Part shown: in pieces, positions 33,801-45,100 of the stretch
How the letters are laid out: every line of letters begins with the position of its first letter
How positions within the stretch are numbered: position 1 is the first letter of the stretch
Assembly: GCA_007449985.2 (NCBI GenBank)
Contig: VIIQ02000075.1
Coordinates: 371,310 to 435,309, forward strand
DNA: 64,000 nucleotides
Source of the DNA: Desmodesmus armatus
Lineage: Eukaryota > Chlorophyta > Chlorophyceae > Sphaeropleales > Scenedesmaceae
Direction of reading: 5' to 3'
Position numbers and translations under genes: made by a program
The notes under the pieces: model-generated
The model's input: only the letters and a program-made list of their open reading frames with translations
Told to the model about the DNA's origin: nothing
The model's database searches: none

Positions 33801-34436
33801 AATGACTGTACAGCATAATGCAGTTGCACCCCTGTGCGCATGTGCATGCACGTGTACATGCCATCATGCAGGGCTGTTCATGCAATGCAGCACACACCTT
33901 TTGTGTGAAGCATGCATTCAGGACGTCCTGCAGGGGTGGCAGCCTGTGCTGAGCCTCCCACAGTGGCTGCTGCTGCAGGAATGTGAGGGCGTTGGCCGCT
34001 GCATCACGCTTTGCGTCTGCCTTCTTCCTGCCCTCTCCCTGGAAGACTTGCTCCTCAAGCACGCAGCGCACAACGCCATTGCCTGCTGCTACAACCCTGC
34101 AGGGAAGAGGGTTTGGAAAGGAATTTTTTTCTAGAGAGGGACACAGCCCTGACGGTTTGCCCCTGCCCTGAAGTCACTGCCCAAGGGCCTGCTTTATACA
34201 CCAAGCTGGCGCAAGGGCCAGGACTGGATACACAAAAGCGCATTCAGTGCATGTAACGCTACATCGTTGTCCCTCAAACCAACCAGGTACCTTGGGGTCT
34301 TGAGGCTACAGACAAACCGCTGCTCTGGGCTTGGCTGGTCAGTGCAGTACTGGCTGAACTCGTACACTAGTGGGCCTGCTGGGGCACCTGCCGCCTTTTG
34401 GAAGAACTCCTGAACAGCTGTGACCGGATGCGCCAT
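19826..34436 (-). CDS. HEN1: HEN1 small-RNA 2'-O-methyltransferase, plant type
   Basis: It methylates the 2'-OH of the 3' end of miRNA/siRNA duplexes and protects them. Early exons are frame-perfect: 34436-34291, 34096-33898, 33574-33247, 32837-32684, then from 32178. The first two form a dsRNA-binding domain ending EGRKKADAKRDAAANALTFL. A central La-like region and a second dsRBD end (ENVAALAALHLLKSLD, about 28380) follow, then a PPIase-like piece (YSLLLGSGGVTSDVEGLVMG, about 26510-26450). The methyltransferase has FDPPLG (25180), SAM motif VLDLGCGDGG (23100), CIEVLEHLE with Glu-Glu-His metal ligands (22040), FTTPNWEYN (21650) and HKFEWTRAEFRGWA with the last His ligand (20820-20780). The protein ends in a poly-Ala/Gln tail. 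Several MTase exons are duplicated and some are off by one base in G/C runs (see findings), so the exact protein is unresolved. Confidence 0.88.
20098..20145. repeat. CTG/CAG triplet tract in the HEN1 last exon
   Basis: About 15 CTG triplets on plus read as poly-Ala in HEN1 on minus. A second tract at 20641-20681 reads as poly-Gln. Together they form a low-complexity C-terminal extension between the HKFEWTR block and the final SQAAVF segment, where plant HEN1 has only a short linker. Confidence 0.85.
21165..22085. repeat. 3.5 tandem copies of the HEN1 catalytic exon
   Basis: Copies at about 21897-22085, 21618-21775 and 21336-21470, plus a fragment at 21165-21232, all derive from the exon encoding IEVLEHLE...GHNVLGGLRP..AVFTTPNWEYN. 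The 22085 copy carries the upstream YSLGVWDLAACIEV but loses one base before AVFTT. The middle copy reads LRPRVAVFTTPNWEYNCVL in frame. The third has an internal deletion. Confidence 0.85.
23068..24240. repeat. six tandem copies of the HEN1 SAM-motif exon
   Basis: Copies lie at 23068-23178, 23289-23400, 23502-23611, 23729-23839, 23930-24040 and 24130-24240, spaced about 200-220 bp. Each encodes on minus LQRRRLVSELVSRCG and VLDLGCGDGG. Copies at 23068, 23502 and 24130 are open; the other three carry single-base indels. All have an AG acceptor at the same place. Only the 23068 copy runs on into the next methyltransferase strand. Spacers are GAGT/ACTC microsatellite plus G runs. Confidence 0.9.
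24543..24611 (+). pseudogene. tRNA-Ala(AGC)-like sequence, probably defective
   Basis: GGGGAGCTCAAATGGTAGAG leads into an anticodon arm with AGC (24572-24574) flanked by CCCGCTT and ATGCGGG, then GGGATCGATGCCC (T arm) and CATCTCCA. This matches eukaryotic tRNA-Ala(AGC) almost throughout, but about 4 nt normally between GGGGA and GCTC are missing, so the acceptor/D junction is broken (69 nt instead of about 73). The A- and B-box regions are largely kept. It lies antisense inside a HEN1 intron. Confidence 0.75.
25277..25953. repeat. four copies of a HEN1 exon (DVLHKFSPVEAMLAVHLM)
   Basis: Minus-strand copies at about 25953-25870, 25717-25645, 25453-25391 and 25346-25277 encode variants of DVLHKFSPVEAMLAVHLM. 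The copy nearest the methyltransferase (25277) continues through KASTAAAAA to GVAMFDPPLG, matching the 'F.PPL' start of the HEN1 catalytic domain, but has a one-base change before LLRP. The 25953 copy has the cleanest frame. Confidence 0.8.
26320..26376. repeat. interstitial telomere-like repeat with inverted ends
   Basis: GGGTTTAGGGTT, GGGTTTTAGGG and TTTAGG words follow each other, closed by CCCCTAAACCCAAG, the inverse of the opening CTTGGGTTTAGGG. Shorter related pieces occur at 7424-7446, 50019-50030 and 59883-59920. Confidence 0.6.
26640..26915. repeat. three copies of a HEN1 exon start (INAHLYLAP)
   Basis: Reading minus, TTTGCAGATCAACGCCCACT-type acceptor/exon junctions recur about every 120 bp (near 26910, 26790 and 26670), each followed by CACTTGTACCT and GGGCAGTACGGTTCTAGGCA. 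These are acceptor-type copies. The last one leads, after a one-base shift in a G6 run, into the PPIase-like block. Confidence 0.75.
27262..27755. repeat. three copies of a HEN1 exon end plus donor (QPANGL.AKVR)
   Basis: Minus-strand copies at about 27755-27713, 27510-27468 and 27310-27262 encode EMQPANGLVAKVR, LQRPVAKVR and ELQPANGLAAKVR, each followed by GTGAGGAG. The copies are separated by intron sequence with very long C runs (over 20 C at 27208) on plus. Confidence 0.8.
29600..29810. repeat. two copies of a HEN1 exon end plus donor (LTRLPTEYR)
   Basis: The exon ending STLTRLPTEYR followed by GTAGGTGG (about 29770) is echoed near 29617-29645 as the same codons followed by GTGGGTGG. Adjacent intron sequences (GTGCGACACTG, C run, CATGTC) are copied too. 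Confidence 0.7.
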
Positions 34437-35810
34437 AGCTACACACCCTTCATGTCTTCTCTTGTATTTGCGAGACTGATGACGATCTGATGATCTGCTG
34501 ATGGGTGACTTACGGGAGATCAAAAAGCGCTCACAGCAGAATGTACGTCTGCAACCTTTTGCATGTACATAAGACTCGGAGCGCAGCAATAACATGGCGC
34601 AAAGGAACAAGTTGCTTCGTCAGCATCGTTGACTGGGCTGTCATCGTCACAAAACATGTGTGAACACAGCCTCTGGCGCATAATTACACGTCTGGCGTTC
34701 GCAACATGCAGCACTGATAGCATCTAGCCGTGCACGGTCAAGCACTGCAACTGCAGCCGATTATAACCCCGCCCATAACCCCGCCGGCCCCTGCCGCCAT
34801 TGCCCTCTTGCCCAACGCTGATTATCCCACCCCTGCAATCAGCTGCATGATTATCGTAGGCGGCATGACCTGACGGACAAGCCAGCGTGGCCAGAGATGA
34901 GCTCTCCAGCCTGGCAGCTGCCACTGAAAGGAGAACCCTGCAGGGGTCCTTCGCAAGAACGTCCCAACACCAATAAGTGCTTTCCTGACAACAGGCAGCC
35001 TCTGCCGCTACTAGAGCACATGCCTCAGAACAAGAGCACGCGTAACGTGTTCTCGCCTGGCACACAAGTCCCCAACAAAGCCTTCAAATCGATGTCGCCC
35101 CTTTCTTTGCGGCATCTCCACACACATAGGGTGCTGCCACAGCCTGTCGGGTGTTATGCCTACTTGCTGCACTTTGGTGCAGCTTCAATCACACAAAACT
35201 CTGTCCATCAGCCCAGCACAAGCTCATGCGGGCACAATTACTACGCCGCACTAGTAATACACAGATACGGGGCCAGAACAAGAGGCCAAAATGGCACCAT
35301 ACACAATACCGTGACCTCACAACTGCTGCCTTTCGGCAGGAGCCAACCACGGAAGGAAATTCGCAAAAACCTAGCACATGAACATACTGTGCCGCTATCA
35401 TTGGGTGAATAAGCACCGGGCAGTGAATATGCACAACGGCAGTGAAGCTGCACTGCCCCAGTGAGGCAAAAAGGAAGACAGAGTAGTATCTCTGCCAGAC
35501 ATGCGCCACTGTACAACTGTCCAATCATGGACACAATGCCTGTCCCTTAGAGCGACAAAGACCCTGTGTTTGTTGCAGCACACAAGTCAAAATCAGTCAC
35601 TGGGTGGCCCAACTCAGGTGATGCTGCCAGCAACTGCGCAGGGTGCGCAGATGCTCAAGTGCTTACTCAGTCACTGAGTCACCCTGCTAGGGACCTTCCT
35701 AAGCACCCGCACTCAGCAACGCAGCACCACCACAGTACCTGACCGTGCGCAGGCCAAGCTGCCGAAGCAAACCCGAGCTGGCAGTGACACTTCCTGCACT
35801 GAGTAGGTAT
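34437..35810. other. intergenic region upstream of HEN1
   Basis: It contains the HEN1 promoter/5' UTR and the 3' flank of phosphatase copy A. The 34897-35412 open frame has no recognisable motif or codon pattern. No RNA gene was seen. Confidence 0.4.
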
Positions 35811-37368
35811 TCATGCCTGTTGCTGTTCCGGCAGCAGGGATGTGACCCTCTGTATGCCTTGGAACTCTGTGCTGCAGCTGCTTGGTTGGGTCCTGCTTGA
35901 CCGTGCAGCCATGAGATGCACAGCATCACAGTCACCACTGACAGCTAGGCGGTTGTCAATAGCAGGTGCAGCACTTTTCTGTTCAACTGGTGTGGCTGGC
36001 GATGGCGGCTGTGTTGAGATTGATTTGTTGTGTATGGGCACCGTGTTTGCGCGGATGAGCTGCATGTCGTAGGTGCTGCTGCTGTCGCCTTGTGCTGGTG
36101 CTGAGGTTGGTGTGAGCTGCATGACTGTGTGCAGGGGTATGGCCAGGGTGGGTAGGTCCTGGAGGGGCTTGCGCAGCAGCAGGCCAACCACCACACGCAG
36201 CACAGCCTGCAGCAGCAGGACAGCAGGGGTAGCATGCGCAGGACAAGGTCAGCACAAACGGCCCGAGGGCAGCTTGAGGCCAGGTGCTGCAGTGCACAAG
36301 AAAACAGTGCACACTGTTGGCTGTGCGCAACGCATGGACCGCTGCTCACTGTGTGCTGGGTGTCGCAACGGCTGACTGTGCTAGCGCCTGTACTAGTAGT
36401 GTTTCCCGCCCACCTGGTGTGCGACCACCACCACTGGGCTGGTCCGCTGCTCCAGCTGGTGCACCACAGGCCACAGCCGCGCAACCAGGTCCAGGTAGGA
36501 CTCACCCTCAGGGTACCTGAATGGGGGGAGCAGCAGCAAGCACAGGGAGGGACACACAGTGTCAAAGGGACACCACATACCAGCGGGTTGGGGCACAAAA
36601 TTAGACATGTTGGCAGTCCTCCAATGTCTTGGCATGCAAGCCTAGTTGGCGGTGGAGAAAAATGTTTCTGGTGTGCTGCTGCTGGTTTCAAAAAACGTCA
36701 CCAACTGCATTTGTAACACCTCTACCCACCCACACCGCAAGCCCCCCCCCCTCACCTGTATCCCAGCTTGTCCCTTGCCCTAGCCTGGTGTATGTGTGGG
36801 TAGGTGTGTGCCACCTGCTCGTACGTCATGTGCTCACACACACCCGCGTTGATTTCGTCCAGCTCCCTCAGCCGCTGCTGGGTGAAGGGCAGGCAGGAGG
36901 CGGTCTGGATGGTGCGCTGAAGGGTGGAGGTCAGCACAGGGACGGGCAGCGGCTGCCCATACGCATCCTGCGGGGGTCAAACAAGGCAAAAGGTACCCGT
37001 CACATCATTCAAAGCCTCATCTCAGAGAGTGTTGGTGTGTTCATGTGGTTGTGCATTGTGCTGTGTCAATCGTTTAACGAGGCACTGCAATTGCCAGCCT
37101 GGCACTGCATGGAGGGGCTGCAATCTTGTGTTGGTAATGTTGAATGCACATTCAGACACTGCATTTGTTTTCTTGGGGGCCTGCCACCCTTGAATGCGTC
37201 CGTGCACCACCACCATCCAGGGGTCCGCACCTGAGGCAACAGAGGCAGGATGATTTGGGGCAGCTGCTGGGCGTAGGCCCTGCCTTTTGCGGTCAAGATG
37301 CTATCACCTCCTATCAGACCATCCAGCATGTATTCAGACTCCCCATGTCGAGATATGAAGATGGACAT
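35811..37368 (-). CDS. fructose-2,6-bisphosphatase-like phosphatase, copy A, 282 aa
   Basis: Four exons keep frame: 37368-37231, 36967-36756, 36516-36414 and 36206-35811 (849 nt). The protein is the histidine-phosphatase half of 6-phosphofructo-2-kinase/fructose-2,6-bisphosphatase. It shows the catalytic RHGESEY, TSTLQRTIQTA, LDEINAGVCEHMTYEQ (acid/base Glu), RARDKLGYR then YPEGESYLDLV, VVVVAHQ and AVLRVVVG (second His), and LPLHT-like IPLHTVMQLTP. The usual N-terminal kinase half is absent. Where bifunctional enzymes have Asn soon after RHGE (RHGESE.N), this has Met (RHGESEYM), and the usual GRIGGD reads GLIGGD. The C-terminal tail is Ser/Thr/Pro rich. If active it would lower fructose-2,6-bisphosphate, but the altered site leaves the substrate open. 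Confidence 0.85.
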
Positions 37369-37809
37369 GGCAACTGCTGTGCTGCTGTATGGACAAAATC
37401 TGAGCTTATCAAAGGCAAACCGACAAGCTTTGACCTGTGTATGTACGATTGATCAGAACAACTGCAAGCTGCTGCCCCGTTCTCGTGTGTGCGACAGCAG
37501 TTGATTTCAGCCGCGGGAACGCAAAAGCGAAGAAGGAAATCAACTGTGGACTGATGTAGCAACGAGTAGTCGTCTTATAAGCCATGTTCTGCTTGCACAG
37601 CGACCTTCTGGCGTCCTGACAGCCTTTACGTAACCCTTGCATTTTGCATGGGACATGAACTTGCACGGTTGAGCAGTGCTCTGCCGCATGCGACCAGTAC
37701 TGTGTGATCATTTCAATAGCACATTCTGCTGCGTTTCAGCAGCATACGAAGGATGAATGACACGTTTGCCTATTGCCAGCCAAGCACACTGCCAGGCACA
37801 CAACCTCAA
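37369..37809. other. short intergenic region
   Basis: 441 bp between the start of phosphatase copy A and the stop of the transporter, both on minus. It must hold the phosphatase promoter and the transporter 3' UTR. No distinct motif noted. Confidence 0.4.
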
Positions 37810-40800
37810 CTACTGCTGTGCTGCATCTTTTGTCAGCATCAGCTGCCGCAACTCAACAAGCCTGCTGTCCCCAGCAGCAGCAGCACTTCCCGCAGAACCA
37901 TTCAGATCGTGCGACTGGCTGAGAGGCAACATAGGGCTGCCTGGCTCGCCACCAGCATACCGACCAGACCCTCCATCCTGCCCTGCTGTCTGCTGCAACA
38001 CCCCCCGCCAGCTACCCCTAGCTGAAACCCCACCCACCCCAGGTGCCAACAGTGCCTGAATCTCTGCTAGGGTCCGCCCCTTAGTCTCTGGTACACGCGC
38101 CCACACATACACAGCACTGGCCGCCGCGATCAGCCCAAACACTCCAAAAGCAGCCCCACCCATCCACTGAATCAAGCTAAGGTACACAAAGTTCACCACC
38201 GCCCCGGTGAGGAACAGCAGTGACGTAGCAGCAGATGTGGCAGGGCTCTTGGCACCCATTGAAAAAATCTCACTCACCACCACCCAGTACAGCCCGGCCC
38301 ATGACACACTAAAGCTGAATATGAACAGGCACAGTGCTGCCAAGTACAGTGCCACACTCCCAACCGCCAGGGACACCCCCGTCAGCGCAAGGAAAACCGC
38401 ACAGCCCACCCCTCCCCAGACAAGCAGCGGCTTCCTACCATACTTATCTACCGACACTGCAGCAATAAGCGTCCCGACAACTTTCGCAAGCGCGATCGCA
38501 GCCGGGTACATGATCGCCAGGCTGGGGTCCTGCACCCCCATGCGGTTTGCCAAAACCTCAGGAGCATAGTTTATGATGGCTGTGCTGGCAGTAGCTTGGT
38601 CAAACACTGCTAGGCAGCACGCTATGCCAAAAGCGGCCCGCTCAGGCCCCCTCGCCACTGCCTTGATATCACACAGCATCGCCCAAAGGCTGGCAAATAC
38701 ATTGGACTCCTGCCCAGGCTCTACCTGTCTCCTGGGTGGGTTGGGTCCCTGCTGCTGCTGGGGATGCGACTGCGGCAGCGCAATCCCCACATGCTGCTGC
38801 TGCTGCTGCTGGTGGTGGTGCTGGTTGCCTTGTACGCTGCTGCTGACAGGCTGGCAGGCGCCGCCGCCGCCGCTGCTGTTGACCGCAGAGCTGTCTAGCA
38901 GCAGCTGCTGCTGGCCCTCTCCATCCAAATCAGCTCCACCAGCACTGCCCCGGCCTCCCAGGTGCAGCTTCTGCTGCAGAGCTTTTAGCCGGGTGGGCGC
39001 GGTTCCACCACCGCCACTGCTGCTGCTGCTGCCGCCGCCGCCGCCAGTGCTGTGCTGGACCCCCTTGCCGCTGCCAAGCCTGTCAGGCCCCTTACACATG
39101 GCATCCCCATTGCTGCTGTCATCAGCCTGCTGCTGCTGCTGCTGCAGCGGCGAGTGGGACTGTGGATGCTGCTGGTGCTGCTTGTGGTGCGTGGGTTTGC
39201 TGCCATCATAACCGTCTAAGTCCTCTGACTCATCGTCAAGGCTGAAGGCAGCAGCAGGGGCTGCCTGCACTGCAAAGCGATGACGAGGACTGCCGCCTGC
39301 ACCCCGTGCCGCCCCGCCAGCACCAGCTGCCGCTGCTGCTGCTGTCGGTGTCGTTGAGACGACGACCTGCCCATCAGCAGCACAGCTGCTGCCTGCAGTC
39401 GACCGCCGGCCGTCTGCTGCTGTTGCTGCTTGGCGCAGCTCCATGCCTGCTGCCTGCTCCTTCTGAACTGAGCTCCACAGTAACAGCAACTCATCTTCGG
39501 CTGCTTCGAGCGCCTGCGGCAGCAGCATGAATCCCCAGCTCAGCCCTCAGTCAATATAACCAGCATATCACTGACTCAACATAGCACGGGACCACCACTT
39601 GTCTGTCTAGCAAACCCAGGTCTGGTCCAAACAACACCAAGATAAGAAAAATTGGCTGATCAAACACTCCCAAAACAAATCCACAATGCAGGGCACAGAG
39701 ACAACATCAAACCCCCGAAGTCCCACCTTTTGCTCTGCACTGCGTGGCCGCCCTGCTTCCGGGACCGCATTCAGCCATGCAGCGTCCTCAGCGGCAGCAG
39801 ACCCCGTCTCCTGCAGGCCTGCAGCTGCTGACACAGCCTGATGCATGGCAGCTCGCTGCCGCGCCCGGCGGCGCCTGCTGCTGACGCCCCTGCTGCTACT
39901 GCCAGCCGTGCTGCTGCTGCTGCTGCTTGCGATGATGGTGTGTAGGGTGGCGAGTGCTGCATCCAGCTGCCCCCGCATGACCAGCCAGCGGGGCGACTCT
40001 GGTAGGGACACCAGGGATGCCAGCAGGAAGGCTCCTGAGCAACAAGACATAGCAGTGCGGTACAATCAGGAGGACAGTAGATTTTCAGTGCATCCATAAT
40101 GTCACCAGGAAGGCTCCAGAGTGAGCACAAGCACGGCTCCAGTGACGCACTGTGCAGTGCGGTGCACTAAGTTGAAAACACAGTACAGGTGCAGCAATCG
40201 GACCAAAGCCGCGACAATGCCAGCGTGCAGGCCCGGGTAACGACAGTAAGAATGATAGCAACTGTACTGCATTGTTTTCAAGGTAGTTGCTCAGGAGGGC
40301 ATGTCAATCATGCCATCCTGAGCAACTACCTTGAAGACAATGCAGTGCAGTTAACAGCACAGCACAGCACAGTACACTAAGAATTGTCAGCACAAAGTGT
40401 TCCCGGGGACTCCCTAGTCGATGTCATTGTCGCCACCCACCCACCTGGTATTGCTGGCAGTCCCACCATCCACCTCCAAGCTGCCCCACCAGCAAGGGTG
40501 CTGAGGCCCAGGTTGACTAACACAGCTGCCAACATGCCCAGGGTCAACATCACCTGCGACACACAACAGGTGTGGGATGTGTGTCTTGAACTCAACCTCA
40601 AGCTCCTGGGGGCCGCCCTGCAGTGCAGACTTGAACCATCTGCTGTTGCTCTTGCTGTTGCTGCTGCTGCTTGGTACACCACATTGTCAGCTGCAGCTGC
40701 AGCAGCTGCTGCACACACCTCATATAACTGCTGCTGCTGCTGCAGCTGCTGTTACTACTGCTGCTGCTGCAGCTGCTGTTACTGCTGCTGCTGCAGTGCT

Positions 40801-41708
40801 CACCTCGTACATCTGCACCACCATGCCTCTGTGCTTGGCAGGTGCTATCTCAGCCAGGTATGCAGGCACAACGATGGCTGATGCCCCAATACCCAGCCCA
40901 ACCAGCAAGCGGCCAGCAACAAGAGCCCTGCAGCCAGATCAGCCAGCAAGCGGGAACAGCAGCAGTGCTGTTCAAGTGAACAGAGTTGGGGGGTTGGCTT
41001 GTCATGCTGCAAGTACACAGCTGCTGGCGAAGCTGACGTGTTGGTAACATACGTGTGCTTTGACCAAAGACACTTCTTGAGGTATCAACCCCCGATCCCC
41101 ACACCCACACCCACACAAAAAAGGCATCACACAGCGCGGGCACTACCTACCCGGGTCCTGGTGCTGCTGCCATGAGTGCTGGCCCTGCCACAAAGAATGC
41201 TGCCTGCAGGCTGATGGCTTTGCGGCGGCCCCAGCGCAGCATGCACACGCCACCAATGAAGGTGCCAAAAAAGGCTCCCAGCTTAGCTGCTCCCACGATT
41301 GCTTCTTTTGTGGTGTCGCTGATGTGGAAGGCATCTGAGATACCCAGCATAGCCCCGCCTATCAGGCCCAGGTCGTAGCTGTATTGGGAAACGAGGCAGC
41401 AGCAGTAAGGATGGTTGCTTTGGTGAATTCAAAGATGCCGGGTGCTGTTGTGGGGGTGTAGCTGGTGGTGTGCCAGGCTGTGCAGGCGACGGGCCCAAAA
41501 GCAGAAGGTGCTGCTGCTGTCATGTATAGGCTGAGAAACTCAAACAGTTGGTGCTGTCAGATGGCTTGTATGCATCCAGTGCATTGGGGTGCCGCCTCGG
41601 TGCCAAGTGTGTGCTCTGTGGAGAGGAGCTGTTGCGAGAGAACAGCAGGGGGACTTACCCAAACAAGAAGCCACCCAGGGCTGCCAGAGACACCACCCGT
41701 CCAAACAT
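37810..41708 (-). CDS. MFS sugar porter with very long central loop, 840 aa
   Basis: Six exons keep frame: 41708-41659, 41378-41151, 40927-40804, 40553-40445, 40034-39727 and 39513-37810. Sugar-porter signatures are in order: GGFLFGYDLGLIGGAML (TM1), RWGRRKA (loop 2-3), RLLVGLGIGASAIVVPAYLA and EIAPAKHRG (TM4), PESPRWL (after TM6), DKYGRKPLL (loop 8-9) and PETKGRTLAEIQ (end of TM12). Between PESPRWL and TM7 (FASLWAML) lies a hydrophilic loop of roughly 350 residues rich in Gln, Ser, Gly and His. Such a long loop recalls tonoplast sugar transporters, but the rest is not diagnostic of that clade. It most likely moves a hexose or polyol with protons; membrane and substrate are unknown. Intron 4 contains a long hairpin. 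Confidence 0.92.
40260..40352. repeat. 93-nt inverted repeat in a transporter intron
   Basis: Left arm AACTGTACTGCATTGTTTTC continuing AAGGTAGTTGCTCAGGAGGG pairs with the right arm ending CCTTGAAGACAATGCAGTGC. Arms are about 44 bp with two U:G wobbles (plus strand) and one mismatch around a short loop. It lies in intron 4 (40444-40035). Confidence 0.75.
40680..40800. repeat. CTG-rich low-complexity tract in a transporter intron
   Basis: CTGCTGCTGCAGCTGCTGTTACTG-like repeats; on minus this is intron sequence just 3' of exon 3. It gives long but meaningless open frames in several readings. Confidence 0.6.
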
Positions 41709-42180
41709 AACGATTATTGGTGTTTACAGCACTGCCAGGGCTAGCCATCCCTAAGAATGCGACAGTGCTCTCATCTGTGCTGTCCTTGCACAAGTGGTGC
41801 CAATCAGCGAGCGGAAACAGCCAACAAAATTAACGAAATTGAACATAATCCGTAATACTGAATCGGGGGGGCTAACTAGACATGCAGAGCTCGAACTGAG
41901 AAGTCCAAGGGACAAGGGTCCAAACGAAACAAGAGGGAACTCAGCAGGTGATCACTTTGACTACTGATTTCGTTTCACTCCTGAATCTCGTAACTTATGG
42001 GCGTATCTGCTTTGTCCACTTGCACTTCTGCAGTTTGCTCTGATCTGTGGTGACTGGAACGCAAAACAGCACAACTCGGAACATCCAACAGTCGCTTTTT
42101 GCTTCCAAAGTACCAAACAGCAGTCTTTGAAACTTCGTACCCGCTTAGCATTCTTCTGCCGCCAAGTGCTGCTGCCAGAC
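41709..42180. promoter_or_regulatory. bidirectional promoter region, transporter / WDR18
   Basis: 472 bp separate the divergent ATGs at 41708 (minus) and 42181 (plus). The middle part (41820-42010) is relatively AT-rich for this window. No core element is assigned. Confidence 0.4.
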
Positions 42181-45100
42181 ATGCAGCAGCAGCAGCAGCA
42201 GCCGGCTGTGCTGCTGGCCTGCAGCGCAGAGACAAACATCACCGCCTGGTGCGCGGTAGGACACACGTGCTATTTCATATCATGCTGGCCTTCTGTCGAT
42301 GCACCTGCTGACACGCACTGCATTCACTCTCTCTGTGCAGGGACCTGGCCACTGGCACACAGCTTGCGCAGTACAAGACAAACAGCAGCGGCCGCAACCG
42401 CTTCTGCCAGCTGGGTCATGACTATTTCGTGGCTGCACAGAACGGCAAGGACTCGGTGCAGTTCTGGACCTGGCACAAGGTAGGCAGGCTGTGCTTCCTT
42501 GTGTAACACCCGGCTGAGTGCTGGTGCTGGTGCTGGTGCTGGTTAATACTGCACACCGATAGCAGTAGCTGACTTGAACCCAGCCTGGGACGAGCAGAAG
42601 CTTCTTTCGACTTGCAGTCATGCAACCTTGTGTGAGGTGCAACAGGGTTGCATGCATCCAATGGCAAAGCTTCGTAGTTTTGTGCTGCTTCCCCAAGCAC
42701 AAAACATTGGGTTACTTTGCTAGATCGCAACTGCTGTATCTGGCACGCTTGCCCTCCAAACCTCCTGGGGGATGCGAGCTACTGATCAACAGGACATACC
42801 ATTGCATCAATTTATCTCACCAATCTGATCCTGGCTTGCTCGTACATGCAGCTGCAACGATGCATGCTGTGCACCAGGCAAGCACTCAACAGCCTGCCAG
42901 CCTCACTCCCTGCTGCTGCCTCCTTGCTCAAGGTTTGCTCAAGAGGCACTTCCAATGCACCTTAGAACAGACTAAGCATTCCAGCATGATGCACCTGGCA
43001 CTGGGTTGTGTGGAGTCACAATCAACACAAAGGCTGCAATATGCCACTGCGGTAGCTGTGGATAGGCAGCGATTCATACTGATATGTTCCTTTGCTGCTG
43101 ATGCTCTGCTGCAACTGCCGTTGCTGCTACTGCTGTGACAGGACCAGGTGCACCAGCGCTCCTTCACCCAGGAGTCCCTCACAGCCCTCGCTGCCAGCCC
43201 TAATGGTGCCTACCTGGCTGCTGGAGGCAACAGCGGCACCATCTATGTGTGGGACACTGCCTCGGGAGCCCTCCTGCGCAGCTGGCCAGCACACTACAAG
43301 GTGCAGTTGGGCAAATGTTGGTTGCATGGGAGTGCTTCCTGCAGGATGGGTGCTGGTCATGTCTTGCGACAGCAGACAAGTTTTTATCCAAGCTCCGCTG
43401 TCTGCCTCAAGGGTTGTTGTGCTGAACCTGAGTTACAGCAACAATTGTGTTTGTGAGCAGCACGTGTTGTGCAAATCAGTTTCCCGCCAAAACCGTCCGT
43501 CGCCACCTGACGCAGCTGCTGTCGTTCTGTTCCCGCCCTGCTGCATCCTGGTCTGGGTTCCCGCCCAACTGGTGCTGCTCCTGCAGGCTGTGAGCTGTCT
43601 GGTGTTCTCTGACAGCGGTGGTGTGCTGGTGTCTGGTGGTGAGGACACGCTGGTGTGTGCATGGCTGCTGGCAGAGGTGCTGGACCTGCAGCGGGACCAC
43701 CCCTCGGCAGCAGCAGCAGCGGCCATGACCTCAGCACGGGTGGAGCCCCTGCACACTTGGTGAGTGGTGGTCCTGCTGCTTCTGAGCGGTCATATGATGG
43801 TTTTGTGGACATCCTTCGTGCTGCTAACACGAGCTTGCAATGCGTTGGTGATGCATTGCAAACAATATGTCGGCTGTGTGTGTACATCAGATGCAACATT
43901 GTAACTTTCATCAGGCCCTTATCTCACTGCCCTTTCTGTCTTCCTTCTTCCGGCGCCTTCTCCTGCTGCTGCAGGTCCGAGCACACCTTGCCTGTTACCT
44001 CCCTGCACCTAGGCATGGGCGAGGGCAGTGCAGTAGTGGCAACAGCATCCCTAGACCGCAGCATAAAGCTACGCAGCTTAGCTACTGGGCAGCTCCTTCG
44101 CAGCATCACACTTCCTGCAGGCGTCACAAGTGTGACCATGGATGCAGGAGAGCATGTCCTGCTGGCCGGCTGTGCTGACGGCAGCATCTTTGAGGTTTTG
44201 TTAGTGGGACCACAGCAGCAGCTGCTGCCACAGGGTAGGGGTCCTGCGGCAGCAGCAGCTGCTGCAGGAAGCAGCAGCGGCAGTGCTGATGTGGTGGGCG
44301 GTCCTGGCAGCTGCTGCTATGAGGGTCACACCAAGGCAGTGAGCAGCATGGTTATCACACCAGATGGGGAGCAGCTGGTGTCAGGTGAGGGTCACGAGGG
44401 GGGGGGGGGAGGAAATAGGGGGGGGGGGGTCCCTGAGCTGATCACAGGACTGCTGGCTCATCGGTGGAAGAGTAAGCTCTTCACTATGCGAAGCTGGCAG
44501 GGCCAACTGTCAGGTTATGCACTGCTACTGCAACACAGCATGTGTGTGGCAGTCAGACAGTGCAGGCATGCCCTTGGACACGTTGTGTGTGTAGCAGTAC
44601 ATGCTGTATCGCTGCTCCACACGTGGCTGCTGTTGTGAGTCTACCCCACACTTGCAGTCCGTCTTGCTACATTTGCTGTTGAATCCAAAGCCAATCAGCA
44701 TCATCAATATGTATCAACACTGCTTCTGCTGCTGTTGCGCCGCGCTGTTATCATGCTGTGCTGTGCTGTGCTGTGCTGTGCTGCAGGCTGTGAAGACGGC
44801 ACAGCGCGTGTGTGGGACCTGCGCAGCCGTCAGTGCCTGCGCACCATCCAGGCCCCCAACAGGTCACCTGTCAGTGGGCTGCTGCTGCTGGACTCACCAG
44901 CACGCCTGGCAGGGCACCACGCAGGAGGCAGCAGCAGCGGCAGCAGCAAGCAGGCGCCTAAACGGCTGCAGCCTCTGGCTCAGTTGGCAAAGTATGCAGG
45001 TAAGGGGTAGCTGCTGTGTATGTTAGAAACGTCGCCGGGGTGTTGGTGCAGCAGAGCTGAGTCCCAGGTTGTGGTTTGGTCCCACAAGGCAGTCAGAGGG

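Noticed and set aside
38573..39211. 212-codon plus-strand frame
   Set aside because: It is antisense to the transporter's large loop exon and is low complexity.
44601..44787. Possible extra exon of WDR18 before GCEDGTARVWD
   Set aside because: The donor at 44385 and acceptor at 44786 join in frame (VSGCEDG), so this is intron; it is a TGTGC microsatellite near the acceptor.
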